A stretch of DNA of 64,000 nt from Rhynchopus sp. YZ270_cl-10 (GCA_964035575.1 OZ037881.1:496001-560000), one strand, 5' to 3'; positions 31,301 through 38,244 are shown, numbered from the stretch's first letter. Program-made: numbers and translations. The notes: generated by a model from the sequence alone, not told the origin.

Positions 31301-33211
31301 CTGTGCGGAGAGGAGAGAGCCGCGTAGGGATTGATCTCCACCACCTCCACCCCCACTAGAATGACCAGAGGCCCCACCAATGACCACCCCAGATCCGGAC
31401 TGTGAATGCTGCAGCATGCTGTGCTGTTCGAGGAGCTTTTCTAATAGAACAACAGTACCGTCTTCTTCTATGGAAGGAAGGCGGTCGGTGGAGCCGTCCT
31501 TCACGACACGCTTTTGGAGCATGGAGTGCACTAAGGCTAGCGTATCGTGGTAGTAGCGTAGGTCTTTTACTTCTTTGAGGAGGCCTTCCATGCAGTGCTC
31601 CACAATGCGTTCATCAGGGGAAAAGGTTGGACCAGAAGGTGTAGAAGGGTCTCCAGAGGTGCGCTGTCTTTTGCGTTCCTGGGAGCGGAGGAGTCGTTCT
31701 TCGAGAACCCTCTGCTCGCTTTCGGTGACAAGGTTTTCATCAAATTTGAGAAGAATTTCACGCATGCGTCTGCAGAAATCTCCAGATTCAACATCATCCG
31801 TGCTGTCCTGCTTTTCATCGATCTGCTGCAACAATGCCTTAATCATTTCAAGAACACCACCGTCCTCAATTTGTGGGATAATCTGCCCTTCATCTGCGGT
31901 GAACCGCGCAGTCAAGAAGTCGAACACCTCTGAGAGGGCGTCCTTATGCCAGCGGAGCGTAGTGATCTCGTGGGTCGCCTTCGTGACAGCCTCGCCAACG
32001 AGGAGGAGTTGCTCGTCACGGCAGGTGATTTCGTCGTCTGCGTGCCCTAGAGAGGTGACCAGCTGTCTGTTGTCAGACTCCAGCCCTTCCACAACAGATG
32101 CCAGCTCCTCGATCTTCTGCTCCAAGGCGGTGATGATTGTTTGGTTGGCGTCGACCCCAGAACTGCTAGGGGAGTGTTGAAACTCTCGTACCCGTTGTGT
32201 GACCTCTTCGCGCAGGATTTCGACAGTGTGTTTCTCCTTCTCGATTGTCCGAAGATGTTCTTCCACGATAGTTTCAAGGCGGGTAATCTCGGTGCGAGAA
32301 GTGGTTTCTAGGTCGGCGTTTTCGAGCATCAATTTTTTGACAGTGTCTTGCGCAATCCGGAGACCTTCTTGGAACTGCTTTTCACGGTCCTGCAGCTTCT
32401 GACGTTGCGCAACGAGCGTCGAAACCTGCCGGTCGTGCTCCTTTTTGATAACAACAGCATCCAGCTGCTCTGCGTAACGCTGCTCAATCTCCGAAATCTT
32501 CTCCTGGAACGACGCATCCTTCAGCTCCATTTGGTATTCATGCGATTGTATTAAGGTTTGAATTTTTTCTTCCACATTTCTTTTCTCTTCTAGGGCACGC
32601 GCAATGTCTTCTGCCTCATGCTGCATCACTTGCCCCCTTGTCGTCTTCACCAACGCAGTCTCCTCTGCCAAGAACGACTCCCATTTGCGATACATCTCTT
32701 TCACATCTGTGCAGAATATCACTACCTCTGCGCGCTTATCCTTCATTGTAGCCCGGGTAGACATCGGGTCGGCCAGATCCAAGCCTATGGGTTCTTTTAC
32801 AAGCTCTAATCCGAAGTACCAAAATCGCATATTGCTTTGAGAAGAAGAAGCGCCACGTGGCTTGGGGGTGGTCGGGCAGGGGCAGTCGTGGGTGAACCAA
32901 AAGAGCTTGACGATGAGCTTGAAGTCGATGTCATCGAGGAGCTTGGAATGGTCGCGAGAGTAGGAGGAGTAGATGGAGAGACGTTTGGTGTGGTAGTTCA
33001 CGACGACGTAGGCCTTCTTCTTCTTCACGCCGAAGTTCCCGGAGACGACCCACAGCTCGCCTGACATCTCTGCATTGTCTGCCTCTACCGTAGACTGCCG
33101 CAATGAAGTGTATCTCGGAGCGATTGCCCCTGTGGACGCTACAGAGGCTACACTCTCGCGTCTATGCACGTCTGGTGGCACCAAGTCCCGTTGCGGTGGT
33201 GTCACACTCAT
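16307..33211 (-). CDS. Giant coiled-coil protein with N-terminal PH-like domain
   Basis: The gene consists of two exons (33211-17873 and 17830-16307) separated by a 42-nt intron, giving about 5620 residues. Residues about 48-190 look like a PH-type domain: beta strands followed by a helix with a conserved Trp (EMYRKWESFLAEE). Such domains usually bind phosphoinositides or proteins. Almost all the rest is heptad-repeat coiled coil rich in Glu, Leu, Ala, Lys and Gln. The central part is built from a repeated unit of about 60 residues (EEALAKERDALATRTEEL, then AAEVAKVEQLEGEL, then AVVQETLSKEAEEAKT), plus a duplicated block of about 260 residues. The tail after the coil is short and Pro/Arg-rich with PLPTPMLIPR. 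Likely roles are a cytoskeletal, flagellar or membrane-tethering scaffold in the style of golgins or giant axonemal linkers; which one cannot be decided. Coverage of the long repeats in the assembly should be treated with care. Confidence 0.9.
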   Translation of the reverse strand: MSVTPPQRDLVPPDVHRRESVASVASTGAIAPRYTSLRQSTVEADNAEMSGELWVVSGNFGVKKKKAYVVVNYHTKRLSIYSSYSRDHSKLLDDIDFKLIVKLFWFTHDCPCPTTPKPRGASSSQSNMRFWYFGLELVKEPIGLDLADPMSTRATMKDKRAEVVIFCTDVKEMYRKWESFLAEETALVKTTRGQVMQHEAEDIARALEEKRNVEEKIQTLIQSHEYQMELKDASFQEKISEIEQRYAEQLDAVVIKKEHDRQVSTLVAQRQKLQDREKQFQEGLRIAQDTVKKLMLENADLETTSRTEITRLETIVEEHLRTIEKEKHTVEILREEVTQRVREFQHSPSSSGVDANQTIITALEQKIEELASVVEGLESDNRQLVTSLGHADDEITCRDEQLLLVGEAVTKATHEITTLRWHKDALSEVFDFLTARFTADEGQIIPQIEDGGVLEMIKALLQQIDEKQDSTDDVESGDFCRRMREILLKFDENLVTESEQRVLEERLLRSQERKRQRTSGDPSTPSGPTFSPDERIVEHCMEGLLKEVKDLRYYHDTLALVHSMLQKRVVKDGSTDRLPSIEEDGTVVLLEKLLEQHSMLQHSQSGSGVVIGGASGHSSGGGGGGDQSLRGSLLSAQQKARERQTRITELEAELASSTALLKENEVLLRVAEEEGERLRTTPVTESEAVENLKAMVATLRSGGEEACATGDGDGESVQPETHSRLQELSGAMLQSELDHKAEVSALQAELAVAVSDGERLQSCVDVAEAALEAATTQLQKERSLGDLAKAELLVSVKAEESTAAALQHTKKQLSDSEALQGQTLANTVQSSSSSSSSFDVQQALQDAEDTVQTLRNEITEMRAKSHTLMERAETAEEKERCASDAMLTLENQMSELVVNGTLGAASAESPSSVSAAIQELQAKALSYKQQFEQQKESTADHEIRLETLFSELQAAKDETAFVLASLKDDHDMDMTHLGSLSSSALQELKELNAIQKKASLRCKQLEALIIERDEEVARRVFEASLCEDTVQEFLAFNKERLAYGEVLQRELVDVMECLNGVTTDSPSSRSGRGGLSISLPLTPRHGAELISEQDRDVAELSPLAMVQARLAESSNLQLENKTLQNQLQTLTAQNDALSKQGSEEQNHQDALIEALQQSGMVPQEIMTTLVSLSKGSAGPEGEAERKQQLHATMLAALNTQGQATQGREEQIALLEKEAESALTRYDDLVACLKQSSVLPAAVVENLEGLAQKAKDGGGDAVLSQLNAALVSAIDKTENHHRDAQKAELQDFKGMFERSTEVLSRECDASRKEVAELKDELKTVQTKLGDTKDELEGLREELIERETEAFNLTKIVSELQDQMQLKEGNNQLLQSMLETAENAGATKEAEKQAEIEELTQQIDEISQVFEQHQGEARETEEAFAIQIEELKAELTKNTNSTELEAEESRTQLATFNEDLKKLRENVKTLESDVLSKDEALDAKEQEMVTLSQELDQKDADALHLTEQHDTLLAEKTAALDTLQQEVHTLQDQVSSGGSASRALEIEAAETRSDLAAKQGEVATLTASLEKMAAALAEQKAIAETMILSSAETAREKEGVAMQLKASLAECEASGAMLKSTTTRLDTAGERMKGLEAEVAQLTLQLSATTDDVSSAAAASSKLQEESTTAINSLQEQLSEGEANLTKITADLAAKEAEVLSMETSLAEKEHSIRAMTNELSATNAELEVKTEALQNAQRDQAASRAELTFKTSAVSALEEELIAKAGDTANAQIQLKSSLASKDAALSEMKKELSQKVTELEDARADLIREKAVAATLRREVADRDSQLDEARHSLRLSSSTSRSQRDSLEASLLSTTKEKESLATELKRIARELEGVTASLQDKDQELQETKKDLFSLNQTMEMSRRELDSSQHELLTFKCRSNDDLESLTTETGELQAALKDVTTELEATKTESINKMRLVQQRTTRVNELEGSVDSLQRELQMATAGSREKEKELADANRSLAVMREELLEAKKELCAKEAALEEVQASLTEEEANSKTHEEAVDASAARLQELEEHVAIAVQENEAQVAQLNSDKESLEKQLEEVRVALAAEVAKVSQLGEELAAARESLEEADAVKKELETRVKELETQLEAAKSQLQSVNDNLTATSDEKGAQVLQLQQDLASSEEALAKERDALATRTEELAAEVAKVEQLEGELAVVQETLSKEAEEAKTMIDKLQEDLNASDEALAQERVALAARTEEFQAEVAKAEQLQGELAVVQETAEEAKTLADKLQGDLTSSEEALAKERDSVAALTGELLQSAQRVAECEKDLENATGVLSEERESVAKDLNERDEQLQQLQSTLDSTRVELEAKTKEAEEETLKVKQVEGDLEAISQALEKARGEGELTRGQMLEELHQSQSGHEEAEASVRKLETEVEMLKGDLARKEEKLAALQGEVSALTEDLRSKEIDLHKAGLDLQSRQQLYENLKAELETTRTDLLQAKEDVQNSHRAQEAQMDRLQASQKDFFDQQQQLAAQNQTLQSTVAEKEQHLLQAVANAEKSAAEVEATAARVEALQQELSGVQDELADATQQLKELEEQLGDSKDELSLTASKLEEAHEVDAHATEELDTAKAALKDVRGELEEARQDNMKLKGTLDVVQNSFNLSQDSLLQRITTMGEDVTRLEVEKATAETRAAGMEKAEKEANAALAQKASEAEALVQEVATLKHNLAEAEKAAAGYSSELEMSKRELEHGHTASVAQGSRVGVLEAELMQAEAKLAEACAAAVLHTEQLASVEKALQEEKDQRDTLQQELTVSEEALAKERDALAARTEEFQAEVAKAEQLQGELAVVQETAEEAKTLADKLQGGLTSSEEALAKARDTIATFTEELAAEVAKVEQLEGELAVVQETLSKEAEEAKTLIDKLQEDLTASEEALAKERDALVARTEELAAEVAKVEQLKGELEASQQTTSAQAGEVKELETRVKELETQLESAKSQLQSVNDNLTATSDEKGAQVLQLQQDLASSEEALAKERDALATRTEELAAEVAKVEQLEGELAVVQETLSKEAEEAKTMIDKLQEDLNASDEALAQERVALAARTEEFQAEVAKAEQLQGELAVVQETAEEAKTLADKLQGDLTSSEEALATRTEELQAEVAKVEQLGGESAVMQDTLSKEAEEAKTLNDKLKEDLASSEEALAKERDTLATRTEEFQAEVAKAEQLQGELAVVQETLSKEAEEAKILAAKLQGDLTSSEEALATRTEELAAEVAKVEQLKGELEASQQTTSAQAGEVKELETRVKELETQLEAAKSQLQSVNDNLTATSDEKGAQVLQLQQDFASSEEALAKERDALATRTEELAAEVAKVEQLEGELEVVQETLSKEAEEAKTLADKLQDDLASSEEALAKERDALSTRTEELAAEVAKVEQLEGELEVVQETLSKEAEEAKTMIDKLQEDLNASDEALAQERVALAARTEEFQAEVAKAEQLQGELAVVQETAEEAKTLADKLQGDLTSSEEALATRTEELGAEVAKVEQLEGELAVVQETLSKEAEEAKTLADKLQGDLASSEEALATRTDELLQSAQRVAECEKDLENATGVLSEERESVAKDLNERDEQLQQLQSTLDSTRVELEAKTKEAEEETLKVKQVEGDLEAISQALEKARGEGELTRGQMLEELHQSQSGHEEAEASVRKLETEVEMLKGDLARKEEKLAALQGEVSALTEDLRSKEIDLHKAGLDLQSRQQLYENLKAELETTRTDLLQAKEDVQETKLSSNRAQEALLDRLQASQKDFFDQQQQLAAQNQTLQSTVAEKEQHLLQAVANAEKSAAEVEATAARVETVEEELSGAQEELQELRTQLQASSEQMGRLQGELEVINREALEREQELAQSSDQAKQQVSDMQNQLENTKGELSVARSQNTDLLSDANRQNESLESNVHDLKQEIVAAVAASAKITEVSSEEILEKEKRIAELTAVLEDVQKELSMKTLEISTLKEESEGQESLLTRRIDDLEGEFHHSRVTWDAERSHLTEDAEATSELLASTKQMLKERTGELESLHEEMEACSHRAARVVGRRDSMLLDGSTTPRSVHDVSPLHSATPNLSHLMDTLVEEKETLNSDLLLAAQERDTLRRQLTLAKDEAAEMEETLQRKLAALKEELAAENETVQRQHQQLKALRATTDETEDAKLGADRALDALRRSAEEEQKNSAKMKEELQTLWRAASERDTAKAAVEALKKRVASVSEEAGYETTEDIEPHVAMEHIRTELATKRENDTELAALRKKNTTMKNDLAALQGELEGVEIAHHALKRSNEARGDVEGNLKQTQMKLQKYRADLAESRDATSELQSQLSVLKQVIEEKKRLEDELAETQVLVGTLKLEVNEGKNVAVEKNNLEAELEASKAKAAALKTDLEKEQETVEDLEKVIRQVTKARDTAVASVAELEAELSQNAEQLRTALSTNTDHLASIAAHEDQIAEAKQQLDHLHTRASSAATSTSELEDKLHSAQKEILSAQRAIQDLQLTSDEQNSKLEAKDRTLQDKEAASNAKISGLQAQLKEATDAEEEKHRSLVATERSLKEAEAKADDLEHQCLTQEKSAAERQETLEGKITDLTTRLEGAVAAEEDKHRSLVASERVAKEQAVALEDLEERGLARERQVKEKEQAHALKLEDLQQQLHRAVEADEEKRRKLIAAERLAKEQELAAEAAEEQIADANRALQKHDRTLSDTREIISRKDTDIENISRELESATQNAATLQRALKEKTRDMQQLEDDKERLSLAITRKDAQLKASEAELSEVQGTVRDQERAVKKMAEECREKTVQLETLQDARQSDKMESQTHQGELRQQRDRLEELERECEAERTQRTRLEAKLRRSEETSAALQTDLDDAHAQTNTVREEKRAAINRAASAEETTERTKADLSGVERALEKLRSDGKRTTTRLEEELAAAEASLRDVQGAQRGAVEKLRVAEDALRALEDDVHRERAEKQRMQDRVNSFEHSVSVTPQRSVREPSQSRLQQEESLRNIAEYYKVLSSLPGIDLTVLREDALNVSVTSEDISAGRVADYSQHVHSLLQQVQSLLATHKHTVSRHKRQADKLTNELREMHDASRQLQARLEVCPFFFQTHQYFFQVLLPPGFLSSSAEATPSSLAEMEDALSRLEARGGTLSRTSTGAAQGDEERKRVLVLEGEVEFLTAKLEAEVRRREEMPSPSPPSPAPMPSVVGPTSTSTSSESGNAAFLESILHDISVGVYAELEKLKQKEREQLSRSPSIATRRTTAATPTPHLTPINWADLPSLPRSISPSPRIHDNAKINPNTFLSLKSDVLSVLGTLTNKLAEDNRIILALHADLEAFGADLKEGSERRATERAEYETMLAERTARIAQLEQEAVGHILKEQNQRERSVERSGEYTTRLQQKEEECDRLRAEHYEESCRTMKELHSKSAEIQTHLIRIAELSGKLTEARNTEAKTQTSLQEVLAQLQEERNRVSGYQGTVKDYDKTAQRTNNMIYAINEDRAKLEDEISRLSIELERAYEAVRTAEREQSGMASRVQDLRGLVKQKNDEDQVTEYQVDLVDAHNHDIEEQYRRGFTPLPTPMLIPRLGGPMSVGRYTDRGSEPSQTPRLTPQEIHLNNHVTHP
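17831..17872 (-). other. Intron in the giant coiled-coil gene (42 nt, frame-preserving)
   Basis: The intron reads GTATGCCCC, a T-rich middle, then TTTTTTTCAG. It is a multiple of three and has no stop codon, so it can be read through in frame. The 14 residues it would encode (VCPFFFQTHQYFFQ) break an otherwise continuous coiled coil, which argues that it is removed. Confidence 0.85.
21711..22501 (-). repeat. Intragenic duplicated block, copy 1
   Basis: The block is nearly identical to 25533-26311 in the same gene, 3822 bp away. Outside one short patch that differs by 12 nt net, the five single-base differences I found (for example Ser TCA/TCG and Cys TGC/TGT) are all synonymous. Confidence 0.85.
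22501..24830 (-). repeat. Array of about 60-residue coiled-coil repeats
   Basis: Degenerate tandem units of about 180 bp encode KLQ(G/E)DLxSSEEALAKERD, then TEELAAEVAKVEQLEGELAV, then QETLSKEAEEAK. Larger super-repeats containing QLQSVNDNLTATSDEKGAQ recur at about 23270, 24230 and 26760, showing several rounds of duplication. Confidence 0.8.
25533..26311 (-). repeat. Intragenic duplicated block, copy 2
   Basis: Partner of 21711-22501. In the variable patch this copy encodes NSHRAQEAQMDR where the other encodes ETKLSSNRAQEALLDR. Confidence 0.85.
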
Positions 33212-33321
33212 ATTAAAAGTAGTCTTTTCTTGCGGGACCTCTCTTGATGTGTCCCTGAAGGGTTATGGAGGAGGGGGTGGTGCAGGGAGGGGGTGATAGT
33301 ATGAAAGAAAGAAAAGTTTAT

Positions 33322-33358
33322 AAGATGAACCTAAAGCTCTCTCGTGCTTAGTCACCTT
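33322..33358. repeat. HP-A hairpin repeat
   Basis: Outer arms AAGATGA and TCACCTT, inner arms CTAAAGC and GCTTAG with one extra A, apex TCTCTCGT. Confidence 0.6.
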
Positions 33359-34539
33359 AATATGAAATGTCCGGTTGGGGGGTTTTGCAGTGGGAGAGAG
33401 GCTATAAAGGAGCACAATCCCTGACTCGCTTAATCCGGGAGGGAATAATTTTGTAATATACACCTAAGACTGTGCGTATCGTATGTCACCTTAAAATTTT
33501 GTACAAAAATCGTTATCGTACCGCATCTGCTGCGGGGTTTTTAATGAAAAGGTTGGGGAGGAGGGAGGGGGCATAGTGTGTGCTCTCTCGTCTCTCATTG
33601 TGTGTTGCGGATCAGCTCCCATAATCCTATTTAGCATTATTTCAGACACGCCTCGCTTTTGCCAGTACACAGCCTTCCCAGAGCAAGGGGCAAGGGATGA
33701 ACCCCCTGGCCACGCTGGGTGCGCTGCAGTGGTGTTTCAGCGCGAGGACCTTTTGAAAGGAGCCTGGTGCGTTAAGTTGTGCATCATGTCCGCAGAGAGA
33801 GAGAGAAGGAGAGGTGAATGAAGAGTTGTGCCGGAGGAGAGGAAAGTCTGTACGATGATCCGATGTCTTGAGTGCTGAGTTTTGCTTATGTGATGCTGCA
33901 GTGTGTCATGTCGGAGGAGGGTCGTGAGGGGATACGTTCTCAAGAAAATTATAATAAATACGCCTCTCGTGCATATCTGGAAATGAGGAAGGAAAACGGC
34001 AGTGATGACTTCAAAAGAAAAAAAAATTAGACCGGTGGCGGTGAGTGGTTATTTTTCTAAAAATGGCGGGGGGGGTGGTGTGTGTGGGATCGTTTCTGGG
34101 GATTTTTTTTTGTTTTGTTTGAAAAAAAAATTAGTAATAAGCAGAGTAAACACCAAAAGATGCACTCCACCTTTTTTAAAAAAGACGCTGGTCTGAGATG
34201 TATGCACCTATTTTTAAAACCAAATTTTTCTCACCGCTTTCACTTTCGTGGAAAGAACGAACGAAAATGAGGAGTATTTTTGTGGCCAAAAACCAAAACC
34301 CTTCATTTACCCTCATCCACAGTGAAGCCGCGCCGATAGGAACGAGGGAAGAATAGGGGGAGAACAAACAAGACACACACCCCACCCCTCTTCCTTTTAC
34401 TTTCAAACAGAATGAGAAAAAAAAAAGAGAGAGAAACGGGGTGTGTTACGTAGAAGGCTTCCTAGATACTACAGAGTGGGGAAAGTGAACGGCAAATGAA
34501 GAAAAAACGAAGAACAGCTGAAGAGTAAGAAACCCTGAC

Positions 34540-34563
34540 AAGACGAATGTGCCTCTACGTCTT
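34540..34563. repeat. HP-type hairpin with a distinct stem
   Basis: AAGACG (34540-34545) and CGTCTT (34558-34563) pair perfectly around the loop AATGTGCCTCTA. The loop keeps the GCCTCT element, but the stem differs from HP-A and HP-B. Confidence 0.5.
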
Positions 34564-35180
34564 ACACGATATTGGGATTTCTCTTGTGGGTTCATAGCTA
34601 GTCTGCTGATCTTCGTCAAAAAGGGGGGAGAAAAATTTGGTGATTAATTGAAGCTTCTCATGCTTGCAACTTCACCAAAAAAAAAGAGAGAAAAAAAAAG
34701 CACACAATGGTGTTCGCAAGTGTGATGTTCTCTGTGTTATTTTGTTATGGATGGGGGGAAAAAAAAGAAGGAAAGTTTTTTTTTAGATTTAAAGATCGCA
34801 CAATGTTTGAGAGTTACGAAAACTCTTCGAAATTTTTTTTTGCCCTTTTTTATTGCTTATTTATCTTTGTTACTCATCATTTTCTGTCACAAAGTTGCAA
34901 AAGAAAAATGGGAGTTAACAAAGAAAAATGGAAAGGGCGCCTTGTGTATAAGACACATGGCATCCGTTTTGTTAGGAAAGATCTGAGAAAAATGTAAAAT
35001 AATGGACCCCAGAAGGGAGCACACCAACAGGGGGGAAAAATGACAAAATAAAAGGTTAAGATGAGTCACCTCACCTTTGGGGTAAAACAATTATGCAGCC
35101 TTGTTGTACCTAGATGAGAAGGGAGAAAGAGCCGCTTGCCTTCGAACTGGTCTACACCAGTACTAAGGCCTTTTATTTAT

Positions 35181-35234
35181 TTGAAAACTTGGTTGTATTA
35201 GTGTAGCCACCCGAGGATGAACTCCACTATATTT
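35181..35234. repeat. R-D repeat, copy 2
   Basis: Contains AAAACTTGGTTGTATTAGTG and then ACCCGAGGATGAACTCCAC, as at 14847-14900. Confidence 0.7.
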
Positions 35235-35459
35235 ATTTATGCTAGAGCTGCAACGGCTGACACAGTAGTAAGACTAAAAAATCTTTAAAAAAGGTATTCA
35301 GCTGCAGAAAACTACTGACAGTCAGTTTTACACACCTGCGGCTACAGTGAACAAAAAATTATTTCATGTACTTTTCTATTCTACTGAATAGAAGCTGCAA
35401 TAGAGTGCACTAAATGCACCCTATTTACCCCCTACAAAGAAAAGAACCGAAAAGTTTAT

Positions 35460-35494
35460 AAGATGAACTTAAGCCTCTGTGTGCTTAGTACACC
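35460..35494. repeat. HP-A hairpin repeat
   Basis: The inner arms TTAAGC (35469-35474) and GCTTAG are mostly paired. The apex is CTCTGT and the outer 3' arm is degraded. Confidence 0.5.
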
Positions 35495-35827
35495 ATATAG
35501 AATATCGACAAAAAAAATCACCCACCGAAGTGGGAGCTTTTGCGCTATGCTTTAACAGCAGAAAGCACACAGCGAATCAGTAGATGTTTAAGAGGGGGGG
35601 AAAGACCCTGGGGGAATGGGAAACAGTGTTATTCTTTTTTTTCAAAAATAAAAATAAAAACAAAGGCAATGAAGGTAGATAAACGGGGTAAGAAAAACAG
35701 ATTGTTTAAATGAAAGATGACTTTTTTTTGAACTAACAGAAACCTTTCTTAAATGGGAAGAAAAAAAAAAGAGGTAAACGAGAGAATGAATGCTCTCATG
35801 ACATCGTATGACACAACAACTCCCCTT

Positions 35828-36815
35828 TCACATCACCGAACAGTCTCCTCCGCAGCCCTTGCTCTGTAATATAATTGGAATTTTTTTAGACAAAAAAAGA
35901 GAAAAAAACAACACATACGTTGTTCTGCTGAGGACGCTGCTGGTGCTGGATCTCTCTACGCCTACGTCTGTCATTGCGGCGTGTTGCAGATTCGATCTCC
36001 ATTTGCTGCAGGGTCAACGCAAGGTCTTCGTCTGTTGTGGAGCCTTGGGGTGGCGGGTATGAAGAGGATGTCTGCGCTGGTGGATAGGTAGGGCTTTGTG
36101 CAGTGTAGGTCTGCTGCTGCTGCGGCGGCTGCTGGACCACATGCACCACTACAGGCTGCTGCGACTGCCCTTGCGGGGCCTGCACAATGATTGGCTGCGG
36201 CTGCTGCTGGTACGGCGACGTCTGCACATAGATAACCTGCGGCTGCGAACCCCCACTCTGCTGTGGCGGCGTACTCCACTGTGGTGGTGCAGACTGGCTC
36301 TGCATCGGTGGCGACGTCGGCGCAGGGAACCCACCCCCACCTCCACCCTCCCTCGCAACAGGCGACTCCAAGGGTGCACTGTTCGGTGCAGGCACCTCCT
36401 CAGGACGGAACTCCATCGACACCGGGTTGGCAGGACCATGGTGCGAAGTGTTCAGCTGGCTCCCCGCAAGCGGGTCCTCCTGAGGAGGGGGCGGGGGCGA
36501 CGTTGGTGTGGCTGACTGGAAGGAAGGCGGCGGGGCTGTCTGCTGGTAGCTCTGCTGCTGTGGGGGTGGGGCCTGGGTCGTGTAGAAGACCTGCTGTTGC
36601 TGCGGCTGCTGGTATGTGGGTTGAGGCTGGTAGGTCTGCTGGGGTTGGAAGCTAGGCTGCTGCTGTGGCGGTGGTGCAGTGTGGCGTGGTGGCGCACGCC
36701 CCGATGCCTGCTCCCTCGCAAGCTGCTGGTGCGCCTGCTGGTGCCTCCTGAAGGTGCTCTGCCTCTCCTCCTCCTGAAGCATGCTAGCGATCGCAGCGTC
36801 ATTGTGGGTTGCCAT
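35828..36815 (-). CDS. Pro/Gln-rich low-complexity protein ending in a CaaX box
   Basis: Two exons (36815-35919 and 35863-35828) flank a 55-nt intron, giving 310 residues. The N-terminus (MATHNDAAIASMLQEEERQ) looks helical. Residues about 40-260 are low complexity and rich in Pro, Gln, Ser and Tyr, the kind of composition seen in disordered or condensate-forming proteins. A second short charged helix follows (TDEDLALTLQQMEIESATRR), then a basic patch (NDRRRRRE). Exon 2 encodes only SKGCGGDCSVM. The final CSVM fits a CaaX prenylation signal, with Met at the last position favouring farnesylation, and the upstream Cys and nearby basic patch could help membrane binding. Without the splice the protein would run into a hydrophobic tail (NVCVVFFSFFV) and stop. 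The partner or pathway is unknown. The ATG context is CATACACAATG. Confidence 0.85.
35864..35918 (-). other. Intron in the Pro/Gln-rich gene (55 nt)
   Basis: The donor is GTATGTGTTG and the acceptor is ATATTACAG, with T- and A-rich sequence between. The intron is in phase 0 and is followed by a 12-codon last exon. Confidence 0.85.
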
Positions 36816-37071
36816 TGTGTATGTTGTTGTTAAGGGGACTTAAAAGGGGAAGTATATGATATAGAAAGGGTTTGGGTTAAAGATGTAGGGAAAGACAGGA
36901 GTGGTTTTGCTTTTTTTCTTTTTCGCGAAACCGCTGATTAAGGAACGAGTGAGTATAGGTCCACACACAAGAAAACAAACAAAAGGATAATTTTCACATT
37001 TTTTTCCCCACAATCTAACAGGGGGTTGGCACCTCAGAATAACATCTGCACGCACCGTTTTCTCCCTATTT

Positions 37072-38244
37072 TCAGTAATGTGAAGAGTGGTTTATGTACT
37101 GAAGGTGTGTATGCGTCCGGTCGAAGTGCCCTGGGTAGGGGTTGTGGTTTGCAAGGAAGAAGCCGTACGTTTCATTGTACCCTGCTGCGCGGCTTGCCAC
37201 GCCGTTCAGGAGTGCGACAGGCTCGCCGTCCTCTTCGCTGAAGAGCAGCCGCGGACGTTCTCTCTTTGCTGTCAGGTACCTCCCCGTCTCTGTGTACGTT
37301 ACATAGTCACCTCTGTAGGCAGGTGTCGCAGACATATGCCATGTGAACCCATCCTCAGAAAATGTATGCCCCCCTGCCACGGATGGATCCGGCTTTGTGT
37401 TGTGATACAAACAGTGCCAATTCCCGTTGGTGTCTGTGTAAATGTAGGGATCTTCGCCACTCCCGCAGGCCCCGGTGGTCACCAAGGTGTACGGACCTCT
37501 CCACGAATCGGCACGAAGCAGCGCCATGTGGTCGTTGATTGAGACAAGGTATTGCGTTCCGTTCGGGTGTCGCCATGGGGAAGGGTTGTTCCCGGCTACG
37601 TCCTTTGGGAGAACTGCGTTCCACACCTTCCATGGTCCCGAAGGAGATGTGGCATACCGCAGTGTCAACGAGAGGTTGAAGTCGGGTGGGCGTGGTCCCA
37701 CAGTGCAGTCGCATGGAGGCGCGCAGTGGACAAAGCCGCATGGAGAGGTTCCGTTGCTGCAGCAATCCCCTGCGTTGTTGCATGTGGCGCTCTGTGTCCC
37801 TGTGCCGGTGCCAATGTGGTATAAAAGGATTGTCCCGTCAGGAGCAAGCATCGGAGCAGGGTTGTGGCTCCATCCACCGACGGCAGTGTCGACAACTTCG
37901 AACTTCCCGGTTTGTGTGTCGGAGACTGCGTGGACAATCTTCGAGTCGCGGCCCCAAGAGGTGAGACCGCATTTGTTGTCCATGTATGCTGCGTACATGT
38001 GGTAGCGGTTGTCGCTGCCCTTGACGACATTGCCGCCCCAGGTGGAGGTGTCGTTGAGGTTGAGCCCTGCCTCCTTTGGGGTCGGGAGGAGGGCAAGCTC
38101 GGAGCAGTTGGCTCCTGTCCACGCATCCCTGCAGTGGCATAGACCGGACACGCATTTGCCGTTCAGTTGGCAGCCAAGGTCACTACTGCACTCCCACCCT
38201 AGCGCGGTGGAAAGCAACGTTGCGAGCAGCGCCTTGCATAACAT
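37072..38244 (-). CDS. Secreted EGF-like plus GH43-like five-bladed beta-propeller protein
   Basis: The 390-residue product has a signal peptide (MLCKALLATLLSTALG) and then an EGF-like module (about 18-48, six Cys, ending CHCRDAWTGANC). The rest resembles the five-bladed propeller of glycoside hydrolase family 43 and relatives: repeated strands such as RYHMYAAYMDNKCG, SHNPAPMLAPDGTILLYHIG, GTQYLVSINDHMALLRAD and EDPYIYTDTNGNWHCLYHN. Acidic residues in these strands could be catalytic, but I cannot assign them without an alignment. Several Asn-X-Ser/Thr sites and a Cys-rich insert (about 150-180) suit an extracellular protein. A polysaccharide-degrading or glycan-binding role is likely. It could also be a non-catalytic relative. 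There are no introns. Confidence 0.82.
   Translation of the reverse strand: MLCKALLATLLSTALGWECSSDLGCQLNGKCVSGLCHCRDAWTGANCSELALLPTPKEAGLNLNDTSTWGGNVVKGSDNRYHMYAAYMDNKCGLTSWGRDSKIVHAVSDTQTGKFEVVDTAVGGWSHNPAPMLAPDGTILLYHIGTGTGTQSATCNNAGDCCSNGTSPCGFVHCAPPCDCTVGPRPPDFNLSLTLRYATSPSGPWKVWNAVLPKDVAGNNPSPWRHPNGTQYLVSINDHMALLRADSWRGPYTLVTTGACGSGEDPYIYTDTNGNWHCLYHNTKPDPSVAGGHTFSEDGFTWHMSATPAYRGDYVTYTETGRYLTAKRERPRLLFSEEDGEPVALLNGVASRAAGYNETYGFFLANHNPYPGHFDRTHTHLQYINHSSHY

Larger units (their letters stand above)
33212..35827. other. Gene-free AT-rich interval with hairpin repeats
   Basis: No coding sequence is supported in this 2.6-kb stretch. It holds HP-A hairpins (33322-33358, a degenerate one at 33453-33492, and 35460-35494), an HP-like hairpin with a different stem (34540-34563) and an R-D repeat (35181-35234), among long A, T and G runs. 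Confidence 0.7.
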
